A stretch of DNA of 9,750 bases from Thermoplasmata archaeon (GTDB taxonomy: Archaea > Thermoplasmatota > Thermoplasmata > Thermoplasmatales > Thermoplasmataceae): positions 1-9,750 of the forward strand of contig JAKAUD010000033.1 in assembly GCA_021827885.1 (NCBI GenBank), written 5' to 3'. Positions within the stretch are counted from its first letter, which is position 1; each line of letters starts with the position of its first letter. The translations under genes were made by a program, and so were the position numbers. The notes under the pieces were generated by a model. The model did no database searches and was not told where the DNA came from. It saw only the letters and a list, made by a program, of their open reading frames with translations. Of this stretch, positions 1 through 5,242 are shown in pieces.

Positions 1-135
1 TATGTGCTTGTATTTCTTCTACTTATACTGATAAACGGCGCCTTTGGAACAAGCAAATACAGTCTTGACTACTACATAGAAAAAAAATACAGGAATTGGT
101 CCAAGCTAGCGGAGATTAATCCCGGTGAAAAATAA
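1..135 (+). CDS. C-terminal end of a DoxX/DoxD-like membrane protein (partial)
   Basis: Frame 1 is open from the window edge to a TAA at 133-135 and gives 44 residues. It opens with a hydrophobic stretch (YVLVFLLLILINGAFG), the end of a membrane helix. A polar tail with GTSKYSLDYYIEKKYRNW follows. DoxX-family proteins, including the small subunits of archaeal thiosulfate:quinone oxidoreductase, end in the same way: a last helix, then a G-x-x-K/R-x-S-L-D motif and a basic tail. The assignment rests on that tail pattern only, because the rest of the gene lies outside the window. It could be another small membrane protein. If correct, it belongs to the host's membrane redox functions rather than to the accessory genes that follow. 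Confidence 0.5.
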   Translation, partial: YVLVFLLLILINGAFGTSKYSLDYYIEKKYRNWSKLAEINPGEK

Positions 136-150
136 GAAAAATCACACATA

Positions 151-156
151 TTTTTT
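151..156 (+). terminator. Possible T-tract terminator after the DoxX-like gene
   Basis: A run of six T lies 16 bases after the stop codon of the DoxX-like gene. Archaeal RNA polymerase commonly terminates at such oligo-T tracts without a stem. The following bases up to about 350 contain no convincing ORF, repeat or hairpin. Confidence 0.3.
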
Positions 157-352
157 AAACCTACAAAGGAAAAAATAATCACTTTGAGAAAGTGTTCTGT
201 GCTGTTCAATGTTCCATTATTGTTGTATCGGGACATCCATTAAAGTGTTAAGAAAATGTAAAAACGATATGATTAGGAGCCTGAGCAGATCTAAAGGTTT
301 CCTTGCTCTATGAATTCCCTTTGTTTACGTTGGTTTACATATTGTAATACAC

Positions 353-363
353 AAATTTAAAGT
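353..363 (+). promoter_or_regulatory. TATA box of vapBC-1
   Basis: The AT-rich ACAAATTTAAA stretch is centred about 27 bases before the ATG at 385. That is the usual archaeal TATA-to-transcription-start distance, so the mRNA would begin at or next to the start codon (leaderless). No Shine-Dalgarno sequence precedes the ATG, which agrees. A second AT-rich run at 371-380 is too close to the start codon to be the TATA box. Confidence 0.5.
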
Positions 364-380
364 ACGTGTAATTTATAATA

Positions 381-400
381 TAGTATGAAATCGTATACTA
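381..400. promoter_or_regulatory. Inverted repeat over the vapB-1 start, possible autoregulatory operator
   Basis: TAGTAT (381-386) and ATACTA (395-400) form a perfect 6-bp inverted repeat with an 8-bp spacer, spanning the vapB-1 start codon and the predicted transcription start. VapB antitoxins, alone or with VapC, commonly repress their own operons by binding palindromes at this position. The right arm lies within CGTATACTA, a 9-mer that also occurs at the start of vapB-4. The role is inferred from position only. Confidence 0.3.
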
Positions 401-612
401 CCGTATCTGCAAAGATCTCAGAAGAAGAGAGAGAGGAATTAAAGAAACTTGGTCTAAATCCAACGACAATTATTAGAAAGGCGGTGCAGGATGAAATCAG
501 GAAAGCCAGAAATAAAGAATTAATTGAGAAAATGAAAAAGGTCGCGTCCACAATCTCGAAATTAAAGTTAGGTGAAATAATATCAGATATAAGGGAAGAC
601 AGAGAAAGATGA
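385..612 (+). CDS. vapB: VapB-type antitoxin (module 1)
   Basis: A 75-residue charged protein. Its N-terminus (YTTVSAKISEEEREELKKLG) followed by LNPTTIIRKAVQDEIRKA reads as one beta strand and two helices, the layout of an archaeal ribbon-helix-helix VapB. The C-terminal half is helical and ends in DIREDRER, the toxin-wrapping tail seen in many archaeal VapB proteins (VapB-4 here ends in a similar IRDDRD). The gene overlaps vapC-1 by the 4-base ATGA, so translation is probably coupled. Its role would be to bind and block the VapC RNase and, with it, to repress the operon. The start is favoured by the TATA box 27 bases upstream. The pairing with a PIN-domain gene makes the call firm, although sequence conservation within this family is low. 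Confidence 0.85.
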   Translation: MKSYTTVSAKISEEEREELKKLGLNPTTIIRKAVQDEIRKARNKELIEKMKKVASTISKLKLGEIISDIREDRER

Positions 613-992
613 ATTTACTGGACGCTTCTTCAATTTTTAACCTCTTTCAGAGGGGTAAGTATAGTATACTCATTGCCGGAGCAACGATTCCTCTTGCCAA
701 GTATGAGATAGGTAACATACTTTGGAAGAATTATAAAATTAGAAATAGAATTTCAAAGAAAGAAGCACAGGAAATCGGCAATGTTCTATTTGAATTGATT
801 GATTCAATGGAACAGATCGTGTCATCATCCATTTCTGTATTGAACTTGTCATTAGAGGAGGGTCTGACATTCTACGATTCATCTTATCTCATATCTGCTA
901 TTGAATCAGGTTACGAGTTTGTAACTGACGACTTGAAGTTACATAAGATTGCAAGCTCTAAAGTAACGACACGAAAGAGCTCGGACATTTGA
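609..992 (+). CDS. vapC: VapC toxin, PIN-domain ribonuclease (module 1)
   Basis: A 127-residue PIN-domain protein of typical VapC length. The acidic metal-binding residues expected for the nuclease site are all present: D5 in MNLLDAS, E33 in KYEIGNILW, D90 in TFYDSSYL, and D107/D108 in VTDDLKL. VapC proteins are Mg2+-dependent ribonucleases that usually cut tRNA or rRNA when freed from VapB. The start ATG overlaps the vapB-1 stop (ATGA), the standard arrangement for the family. With all four acidic positions kept and the frame unbroken, this toxin is probably active. The specific RNA target cannot be read from the sequence. Confidence 0.92.
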   Translation: MNLLDASSIFNLFQRGKYSILIAGATIPLAKYEIGNILWKNYKIRNRISKKEAQEIGNVLFELIDSMEQIVSSSISVLNLSLEEGLTFYDSSYLISAIESGYEFVTDDLKLHKIASSKVTTRKSSDI

Positions 993-1103
993 TGTACCTA
1001 TTTTTACACATTTTCCTTGTAAGATGATTACGGATGATCGTATTTCTGGCTAGGACAAGACCTGATTAATGATATAAGGGGATATTACCTGAACCCTATA
1101 CTT

Positions 1104-1496
1104 TCAATAAGCCTCTATCTTCACACCTTCTATATCTTTAAAATGCTTTATGTTGCGCGTAATTAGAATTTCATTTCTTCTTGCACAGATACCTGCAATC
1201 ATGGAGTCTTCTGGATCGATTGTTGATCCATTTCTTCTTTTTTGGGCAAAAATTCTTCCAGCTTCTCTTGCAGAATCCTCATCAAAACTTATTATTGACA
1301 GACCATTAAGTATTCGAGTTATCTTATTTCTTTCCTGGTCCTTTTTTATACTTAGTTCCACTCCCACAAATAATTCAAAAATTGAAATGGAGGTAACCGC
1401 AATAGTACTTCCAGATTTTCCAATTTCCTCTGCTTTTTCGATTGCCTCTTTGTTAGATTTCATTATGTCAACAATGAATGAAGTATCAGCTATCAT
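1104..1496 (-). CDS. vapC: VapC toxin, PIN-domain ribonuclease (module 2)
   Basis: A 130-residue PIN-domain protein. Visible site residues are D4 (MIADTSF), E41 (SIFELFVGVEL), D94 and D97 (STIDPEDSMIA). The fourth region reads ITRNIKHFKDI, with N115 where other PIN proteins carry an Asp; Asn at this place is common in this VapC subgroup. The gene overlaps its antitoxin by the 4-base ATGA at 1493-1496, read on the minus strand. It converges on vapBC-1, with 111 bases between the two vapC ends. It probably acts as an endoribonuclease released when VapB is degraded. It is only weakly similar to VapC-1 outside the catalytic motifs, so the two modules look like independent acquisitions rather than a recent duplication. 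Confidence 0.92.
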   Translation of the reverse strand: MIADTSFIVDIMKSNKEAIEKAEEIGKSGSTIAVTSISIFELFVGVELSIKKDQERNKITRILNGLSIISFDEDSAREAGRIFAQKRRNGSTIDPEDSMIAGICARRNEILITRNIKHFKDIEGVKIEAY

Positions 1497-1732
1497 AATT
1501 CATTTAACTCCTTTGTGAGGCTATCTATTCTTTCCTTACTTAGTCTCCTTGATTTTTTAATATTTTTCTCTAAAGACTTTCCCTCCTCTTCTTTTATAAT
1601 ACCCCTTAAATCAAGTATATTCGTCCTATTTGTAAGTCTATATATAACGTCTGTGAAACTCTCATTTCTAGACTTTAGTTCTGATAGCCTCAGATATGCT
1701 TCATCAGAGATAGATATGTTTTTACTTCCCAT
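1493..1732 (-). CDS. vapB: VapB antitoxin, UPF0330/DUF217 type (module 2)
   Basis: A 79-residue protein starting MGSKNISISDEAYLRLSELK, followed by NESFTDVIYRLTNR. This is the conserved opening of the archaeal VapB family formerly called UPF0330 or DUF217 (S-I-S-x-E-A-Y-x-R-L ... E-S-F-x-D-V-I). The strand-helix-helix N-terminus is the DNA-binding and dimerisation part, and the lysine- and glutamate-rich C-terminus is the part expected to wrap VapC. It lies directly upstream of and overlaps vapC-2. Its promoter carries a 20-bp perfect palindrome, so autorepression is likely. Confidence 0.9.
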   Translation of the reverse strand: MGSKNISISDEAYLRLSELKSRNESFTDVIYRLTNRTNILDLRGIIKEEEGKSLEKNIKKSRRLSKERIDSLTKELNEL

Positions 1733-1739
1733 CTAATTC

Positions 1740-1759
1740 ACACACACATATGTGTGTGT
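1740..1759. promoter_or_regulatory. 20-bp perfect palindrome, probable VapB-2 operator
   Basis: ACACACACATATGTGTGTGT is a perfect 20-base palindrome centred on ATAT. It ends 8 bases upstream of the vapB-2 ATG and directly abuts the TATA region on its other side, so it covers the expected transcription start. A bound dimer would block transcription. This is the typical operator position for autoregulated toxin-antitoxin operons. The half-site is a CA dinucleotide run, so slippage could have contributed to its formation, but the exact symmetry and its position argue for a protein-binding site. Confidence 0.6.
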
Positions 1760-1761
1760 TA

Positions 1762-1774
1762 AGTATAAAGGTTT
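1762..1774 (-). promoter_or_regulatory. BRE/TATA promoter of vapBC-2
   Basis: On the minus strand this reads AAACCTTTATACT: a purine-rich BRE-like part, then TTTATACT. The centre lies about 26 bases from position 1740, putting the transcription start inside or at the edge of the palindrome and only a few bases before the ATG. The same 13 bases occur unchanged in the relBE promoter at 2423-2435. Confidence 0.5.
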
Positions 1775-1870
1775 TTCTTGCATAGTAACCCGTAGCGTCT
1801 CATTTTTACCAAAGGATTATCCCCGTTTTTTATATGGGGTTATTCAACTCATGAATGTTGATTGCTGTTA

Positions 1871-1897
1871 GAATGGACCGGTCGGGATTTGATTAAA
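1871..1897. repeat. 27-bp motif, copy 1 (possible transposon end)
   Basis: This stretch contains GACCGGTCGGGATTTG and matches 6420-6446 at 24 of 27 positions. The similarity stops abruptly on both sides. At the other copy the motif lies directly next to a tnpB-type right end, which suggests it is the left end of the same kind of element. Here it stands alone in the non-coding gap downstream of relE, with no right end nearby. The rest of this gap (1775-1926) shows no gene. Confidence 0.4.
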
Positions 1898-1926
1898 GTT
1901 TAAAGGGAATACAATGGAATTGAACG

Positions 1927-2181
1927 TTACTTTTCATATACATTGCTTCTGTGCCCAACTTTCAAAATCATTATTCTAACCATTTCTTTTTGAATGTCAA
2001 GAATTACCCTATAATCTCCAATCCTAAGTCTATAATATGGATATCGAACAAGTTTCTCAACGTACCTTTCCGGGTTTTGATGCAATTGTCCAACTTTTTC
2101 ATGAATTCTCTTTGCAATTGACCTGTCAAGGCTTTTCAACTGCTTAGAAGCCTGAATGGACCATACTATTCTATAATCCAT
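1927..2181 (-). CDS. relE: RelE-family toxin
   Basis: An 84-residue protein of normal RelE/ParE length and layout: an N-terminal strand (YRIVWSIQASKQLKSL), two helices, then the beta sheet with YYRLRIGDYRVILDI and the C-terminal ILKVGHRSNVYEK. The basic and aromatic residues R51, R53, R58, H77, R78 and Y82 sit where RelE toxins place residues that contact mRNA. Known relatives cut mRNA in the ribosomal A site. Members without a full catalytic set also exist, so activity is inferred. The start overlaps the antitoxin stop by one base (TAATG), meaning the genes are cotranscribed and probably translationally coupled. Confidence 0.88.
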   Translation of the reverse strand: MDYRIVWSIQASKQLKSLDRSIAKRIHEKVGQLHQNPERYVEKLVRYPYYRLRIGDYRVILDIQKEMVRIMILKVGHRSNVYEK

Positions 2182-2402
2182 TAGAGGTCAAGGGCCTTCT
2201 TCAGCTGTTCGTGAGTAACAAATCTTCCAGATTCGATTTCTTTTCTGGCCTCTTCTATCTCCTTTATGGTCTCTTCATTTAGTTGGCTTAGATCCTCGAT
2301 CATCCTCTCAATAACCTCTTCATAGGTTTCCCTAGGATGAAGTTTCATGGATAGTAGGGTCTTCTTGGTTTCCTCTCTAATCTGAATAGTAGAAATGGTC
2401 AT
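2181..2402 (-). CDS. relB: RelB-type antitoxin, archaeal family
   Basis: A 73-residue protein starting MTISTIQIREETKKTLLSMK, followed by HPRETYEEVIERMIEDL. This is the common archaeal antitoxin opening (TIQ-x-x-x-ETK ... HPRETYEEVI). The second half is a run of acidic and basic residues (ETIKEIEEARKEIESG) ending in THEQLKKALDL, typical for partners of RelE-like toxins. It is the first gene of a two-gene operon with relE. It should neutralise RelE and bind the operon promoter. The start follows a TATA box by about 26 bases and has no Shine-Dalgarno, so a leaderless mRNA is likely. Confidence 0.88.
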   Translation of the reverse strand: MTISTIQIREETKKTLLSMKLHPRETYEEVIERMIEDLSQLNEETIKEIEEARKEIESGRFVTHEQLKKALDL

Positions 2403-2422
2403 AGATGTCTATAGTGAACAAT

Positions 2423-2435
2423 AGTATAAAGGTTT
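2423..2435 (-). promoter_or_regulatory. BRE/TATA promoter of relBE
   Basis: The minus strand reads AAACCTTTATACT, identical to the vapBC-2 promoter element. Its TATA part is centred 24-26 bases before the relB ATG. Between box and start the pentamer ACTAT occurs twice, about 10 bases apart, which could be an antitoxin-binding repeat, although it is short. Confidence 0.5.
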
Positions 2436-2599
2436 CCCCCATAGAGTATAATTATTCAACATAATTCTCAAGGATATTGAAAACCTAAAACAACCAATTA
2501 TGCTTGTGTTGTTGTGAATATAGCAAAATCTAAAATAATCTTGTATGCCATTTAAAAGATATTCTCGGATCCTGATATACGTATAGCGTGGCACGGAGG

Positions 2600-2740
2600 A
2601 TCTAGCGCTTTGCAGTTAATAGTCAGAAACTGATCTTGTATATTCTTTTTAGCCAGTTCTGATTCCATGAACTGGTCAGGGATACGCGTTCTTGATCTTG
2701 AGGATAAATCCTCGTGGGGCAGCATGCGTCCCCCTTCTTT
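2600..2740 (+). ncRNA. Candidate IS110 bridge RNA region in the transposase leader
   Basis: The 436 bases between relB and the IS110-family transposase (2403-2838) carry no credible gene. They hold four consecutive potential hairpins: CAGTT/AACTG (2613-2617/2628-2632, 10-base loop), CCAGTTC/GAACTGG (2653-2659/2669-2675, 9-base loop), GAGGA/TCCTC (2700-2704/2709-2713, TAAA loop) and GGGG/CCCC (2716-2719/2730-2733). The octamer TGATCTTG occurs at 2631-2638 and 2693-2700. IS110-group elements are known to encode a structured bridge RNA of about 150-200 nt in their left non-coding end, just upstream of the transposase. Its internal loops specify target and donor DNA. Position, length and stem-loop content fit. 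Exact ends and the guide loops cannot be set from one copy. Confidence 0.35.
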
Positions 2741-2838
2741 CATTTAGTACCCGGATGGGATGTTGCAGAATATCTGCGGATAAAAGACAAGTCTGTGGTG
2801 AATGGAAGAGATTGGGAGTGAACCTGATTGGTGATGAA

Positions 2839-3720
2839 ATGAAAGTATATGTGGGAATAGATATGGCCAAGGATAAATTCGATTATTGTGCAATGGATGA
2901 TGCCCTCAATATTTTATGCAGGGGAAGCAATAAGGAGAATAAAAATGAAAGATTCAAGGAACTATCTGATCTGATCAGAACTCTGAAATCTACCAGTACA
3001 ATGATGAAGATTGGTATGGAAAGCACCGGAATATATCATATTCCGTTATACAACCACCTGAGAACGTATGGATTCCAGGTACGTATTCTCAACGGTCTTG
3101 AGGTGAGAGGCATGAAGAAATCACGGATAAGGAAGACAACCAATGATACCATAGATGCGGAATCAATCGCCAGATATCTCATGATAAGGGAAGAAAAGGA
3201 AACATTTGCTGTACCTGAGAATTTAATGAATCTCAGGGAGCTGATAACAGCTTACAGTATTGTTACGGATAAGATAAGAACATCAAAAAACAATCTCATA
3301 AGAGCAATAGACATGATATTTCCTGGATTATCAAATGCAATTGATATGAATGAGGATACTGTTGATATGTTAAACAAATATGTAACACCCGGAGATTTCA
3401 TTTCAGCTGATCGGAAAGACATTGAGAAATATGTTTCCAAGAGAAGATATGAGAACATCATGAAGATTTCTTTGGATTCTCCTGCAAATCTCGCTTTGGA
3501 AAGATCACCGAGGATGGAGATATCCTCACTGACCAGAATACTGAAAGTATTGATGGAAGAAAAGGAAAGTCTTGAGAAGGCAATGAAATCTGATCCGGTA
3601 ATTGAAAATCATGTCATAATGAGCATTCCCGGTATAGGTCCAATAACAGGCTCTGTTATTCTTGGAAAGATATGCGACATCAATCGTTTTGAGAATGAAT
3701 GGAACACTAATACATGCTGA
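2839..3720 (+). pseudogene. IS110-family transposase/recombinase, C-terminus lost
   Basis: From the ATG at 2839, preceded by GGTGAT, the ORF gives 293 residues. An in-frame extension back to 2692 reads through the hairpin-rich leader and is unlikely to be protein. The N-terminal DEDD RuvC-like domain is complete: D8 in YVGIDMAKDKFD, E61 in KIGMESTGIYH, D103 and D106 in TTNDTIDAESIAR. A helical middle part follows, then the start of the Transposase_20 domain (SIPGIGPITGSVILGKICD, about residues 262-280). After INRFENEW homology ends, and the remaining residues come from an out-of-frame tnpB tail. The catalytic-serine region of Transposase_20 is therefore missing. Family members usually have 320-420 residues. 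The protein is predicted to be unable to recombine DNA, although its RNA-binding N-terminal half may still fold. Confidence 0.85.
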
Positions 3721-3850
3721 TCTCAACGCATCGTACAACATAATAAAAAAGGCGATCCCTTAACTGAAATGGAACGGGATAGAGGGTATGGGGTTATATC
3801 CAAGAAGTTTAAGTATCAAACAGATGATAACTTCCAAAGGTGGATGTTAA
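3698..3850 (+). pseudogene. tnpB: 3' fragment of an IS200/IS605-type tnpB gene (copy A)
   Basis: In the frame offset from the IS110 ORF, the DNA reads HADLNASYNIIKKAIP, then a TAA, then LKWNGIEGMGLYPRS up to a final stop at 3848-3850. H-A-D-x-N-x-x-x-N-I is the third RuvC motif of TnpB, carrying its last catalytic Asp, and the NGIEG tail is also typical of archaeal TnpB. Only the last ~50 codons of a normally ~400-codon gene remain, and codon 22 is a stop. The junction with the IS110 gene lies around 3691-3702. TnpB is an RNA-guided DNA nuclease of these transposons. This remnant cannot encode one, but see the RNA scaffold entry. Confidence 0.75.
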
Positions 3851-3876
3851 CCATGTTAACAGAAATCGTAACCTAG
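3751..3876 (+). repeat. tnpB tail plus right end, copy A (possible omega-RNA scaffold)
   Basis: 126 bases match 6451-6576 without any gap and with 19 differences (85 % identity). Similarity ends sharply after AACCTAG on the right. The block spans the last codons of tnpB, its stop, and a hairpin GTTAAC-CAT-GTTAAC (3846-3860), as expected for the right end of an IS200/IS605-type element. In these elements the same region is transcribed as the omega (right-end) RNA, and the flanking DNA just after the end serves as guide. The sharp loss of similarity at 3877 places the element end there. Transcription is not shown by the sequence. Confidence 0.5.
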
Positions 3877-3924
3877 TGCATCTTGAAATAGAACCGAATA
3901 AGGCAAGAGAGGAGGAACAAGATA

Positions 3925-3969
3925 ATGGAAAAAAGTGATTGTCCAGTTGACACTACGGGTAGAAGATGA
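3925..3969 (+). pseudogene. N-terminal stump of an HxlR-type winged-helix regulator
   Basis: A GGAGG Shine-Dalgarno (3911-3915) stands 9 bases before an ATG that opens a 14-codon frame, MEKSDCPVDTTGRR, ending in TGA at 3967-3969. M-E-x-x-D-C-P-V-x-T-T is the conserved N-terminus of HxlR-family regulators, in which the Cys can act as a thiol or aldehyde sensor. The expected continuation (helix, G-G-K-W) is absent, so a deletion removed the winged helix. The TGA overlaps the ATG of a following 80-codon ORF (3966-4208) that I could not assign. Call based on a short motif plus a good ribosome binding site. Confidence 0.5.
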
Positions 3970-4182
3970 GTATGAGCGGAAATGAACAGGATTGGTCTCC
4001 AGATAGGCCGGGGCTGAAGATTCTCCTTCAGAACTGTTGCAACTCGAATGATATGGACAAAGTTCTAGGTCATAGTGAATTATTCAAGAACCTATATCTG
4101 CCGTCCGTGAAGAAGTACATAATCGGAATTCCGATGAAATCCAAAAAAATTATCAACCTCAACGATTGTTGCTTGTCAATTA
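3970..4182. other. Gap without a recognised gene
   Basis: An 80-codon plus-strand ORF (3966-4208, starting MSMSGNEQDWSPDRPG) covers this stretch. It shows no motif I know, is rich in single Cys, Asn and Lys residues, and overlaps the next gene by 26 bases. It may be a real small protein coupled to the regulator stump by ATGA, but chance or a decayed fragment is at least as likely. Confidence 0.3.
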
Positions 4183-5115
4183 ATGAATCATACAAAGGGT
4201 GGGTATAAAGTGCTTTTCCTGAGTAAATCGCAAGATAAACGCAAAAAAGGTGTTGCCATAGTCACTGCCCAATTGCTATTTCACATAGATCCAAATGTGG
4301 ACCCAACTCAAGAGATAAAGGAGTTTGTCAATATTCTGATTGACAAAAGTGAATTAATTGTAACTGCTTACGGCCGGACCTCAGGAGACGAGGTTGCAAA
4401 GTTGATTTTGAAAGAGGGACTGGATACTGAAGAAGTAAAAAGAGATATTTTGCGCTACAAAAGCAGAAAGAATTTAACCGACAACAAAAATAGTGCTGAT
4501 CTTAAAAGTGCTCTTTCTGATTATCTGTCCAATTATTGCTACAAGTCAAAAACTTATGATGGATTGGTCGACCAGATTCAGTTTTTTCCAAAGATTGTTT
4601 ACAAGAATTTGGGTTTGGGATTTGCCATAGACGATGAGAATGTAATAGATATTATGGAAACACTCACGGAAGAAGAAAAAGCAAGTCTTCTTCAAAATGT
4701 TAATGCGAGAATTGCCAAGAAGGATAGAGAGTACAGGGTGGGAGAGGAACTCGAAAAATACCTTAACGATGCTGGGTTGAAATATGGAATTGACTGCACT
4801 GTTGATGATTTTGTGTGTGTAAACAAGAATTATTTTGGGATCAAGGTTTACATTGGAGAGCGTGGAATCCTTGACTGGTTTGATGGTACATTTGAAGAAT
4901 TGAAAGCAACCTTGTGGAATGAACTGAAATTAGAGGCTGAGAATAAGGTCACTTGCCCGTTCTGTGGAAAGAAAATAGTAAGATATGTCGCCATGCATAA
5001 ACTAAAAAACTGTGATTGTGGTGCAACGATTCAAATTATCGACTATTCCTTGACTAGAGGAAACATCATTCACATGAAAAAAGACATCGCCTTTATGAAA
5101 TTGGATGGAGCTTGA
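4183..5115 (+). CDS. Unrecognised protein with C-terminal zinc ribbon
   Basis: I do not recognise this 310-residue protein. Residues 23-60 (GVAIVTAQLLFHIDPNVDP and following) look like a strand plus helix. Residues 80-130 are charged and helical. Residues 186-250 include WFDGTFEELKATLWNELK. A ribbon CPFCGKK (C258, C261) with CDCGA (C277, C279) follows 15 residues later, suited to bind one zinc and perhaps nucleic acid. No signal peptide or membrane segment is visible, so it is cytosolic. The ATG at 4183 has no ribosome binding site. A GTG at 4210 is preceded by GGGTGG at 4197-4202 and is an equally good start. The gene stands alone between transposon debris and a convergent TPR gene, as accessory genes often do. 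The long intact frame supports a real gene. Confidence 0.7.
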   Translation: MNHTKGGYKVLFLSKSQDKRKKGVAIVTAQLLFHIDPNVDPTQEIKEFVNILIDKSELIVTAYGRTSGDEVAKLILKEGLDTEEVKRDILRYKSRKNLTDNKNSADLKSALSDYLSNYCYKSKTYDGLVDQIQFFPKIVYKNLGLGFAIDDENVIDIMETLTEEEKASLLQNVNARIAKKDREYRVGEELEKYLNDAGLKYGIDCTVDDFVCVNKNYFGIKVYIGERGILDWFDGTFEELKATLWNELKLEAENKVTCPFCGKKIVRYVAMHKLKNCDCGATIQIIDYSLTRGNIIHMKKDIAFMKLDGA

Positions 5116-5146
5116 TTGCCATCAACATGTTCTTTGAATTGGCAAT
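5115..5146. terminator. Stem-loop at the end of the zinc-ribbon gene
   Basis: ATTGCCA (5115-5121) and TGGCAAT (5140-5146) form a perfect 7-bp stem with an 18-base loop, beginning on the last base of the stop codon. A second inverted repeat, ATGCAA/TTGCAT, follows at 5172-5177/5192-5197. Both lie in the short gap between two convergent genes, where transcript ends are expected. No long T-tract follows, so it could instead be an mRNA 3'-end structure. Confidence 0.3.
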
Positions 5147-5242
5147 AGACATGCCAGGCAGGAGAAAAATTATGCAAAGGATAGGAGTTCATTGCATCTC
5201 TCTATAAACATAGTTTCCAATTGAAATTGCATTACGGGAAGA

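Noticed and set aside
381..400. CRISPR-like or tandem repeat arrays anywhere in the window
   Set aside because: No regularly spaced repeats were found. The repeats present are pairs of transposon ends and operator-like palindromes.
1150..1736. Plus-strand ORFs of 122 and 73 codons
   Set aside because: They are antisense to vapC-2 and vapB-2, which have clear family motifs.
2692..2838. N-terminal extension of the IS110 transposase by 49 residues
   Set aside because: It reads through the hairpin-rich leader, shows no family similarity, and the DEDD domain begins normally at the ATG at 2839 behind GGTGAT.
2409..2870. Three minus-strand ORFs in the IS110 leader
   Set aside because: They are short, overlap each other in different frames, have no motifs, and coincide with hairpins of the leader.
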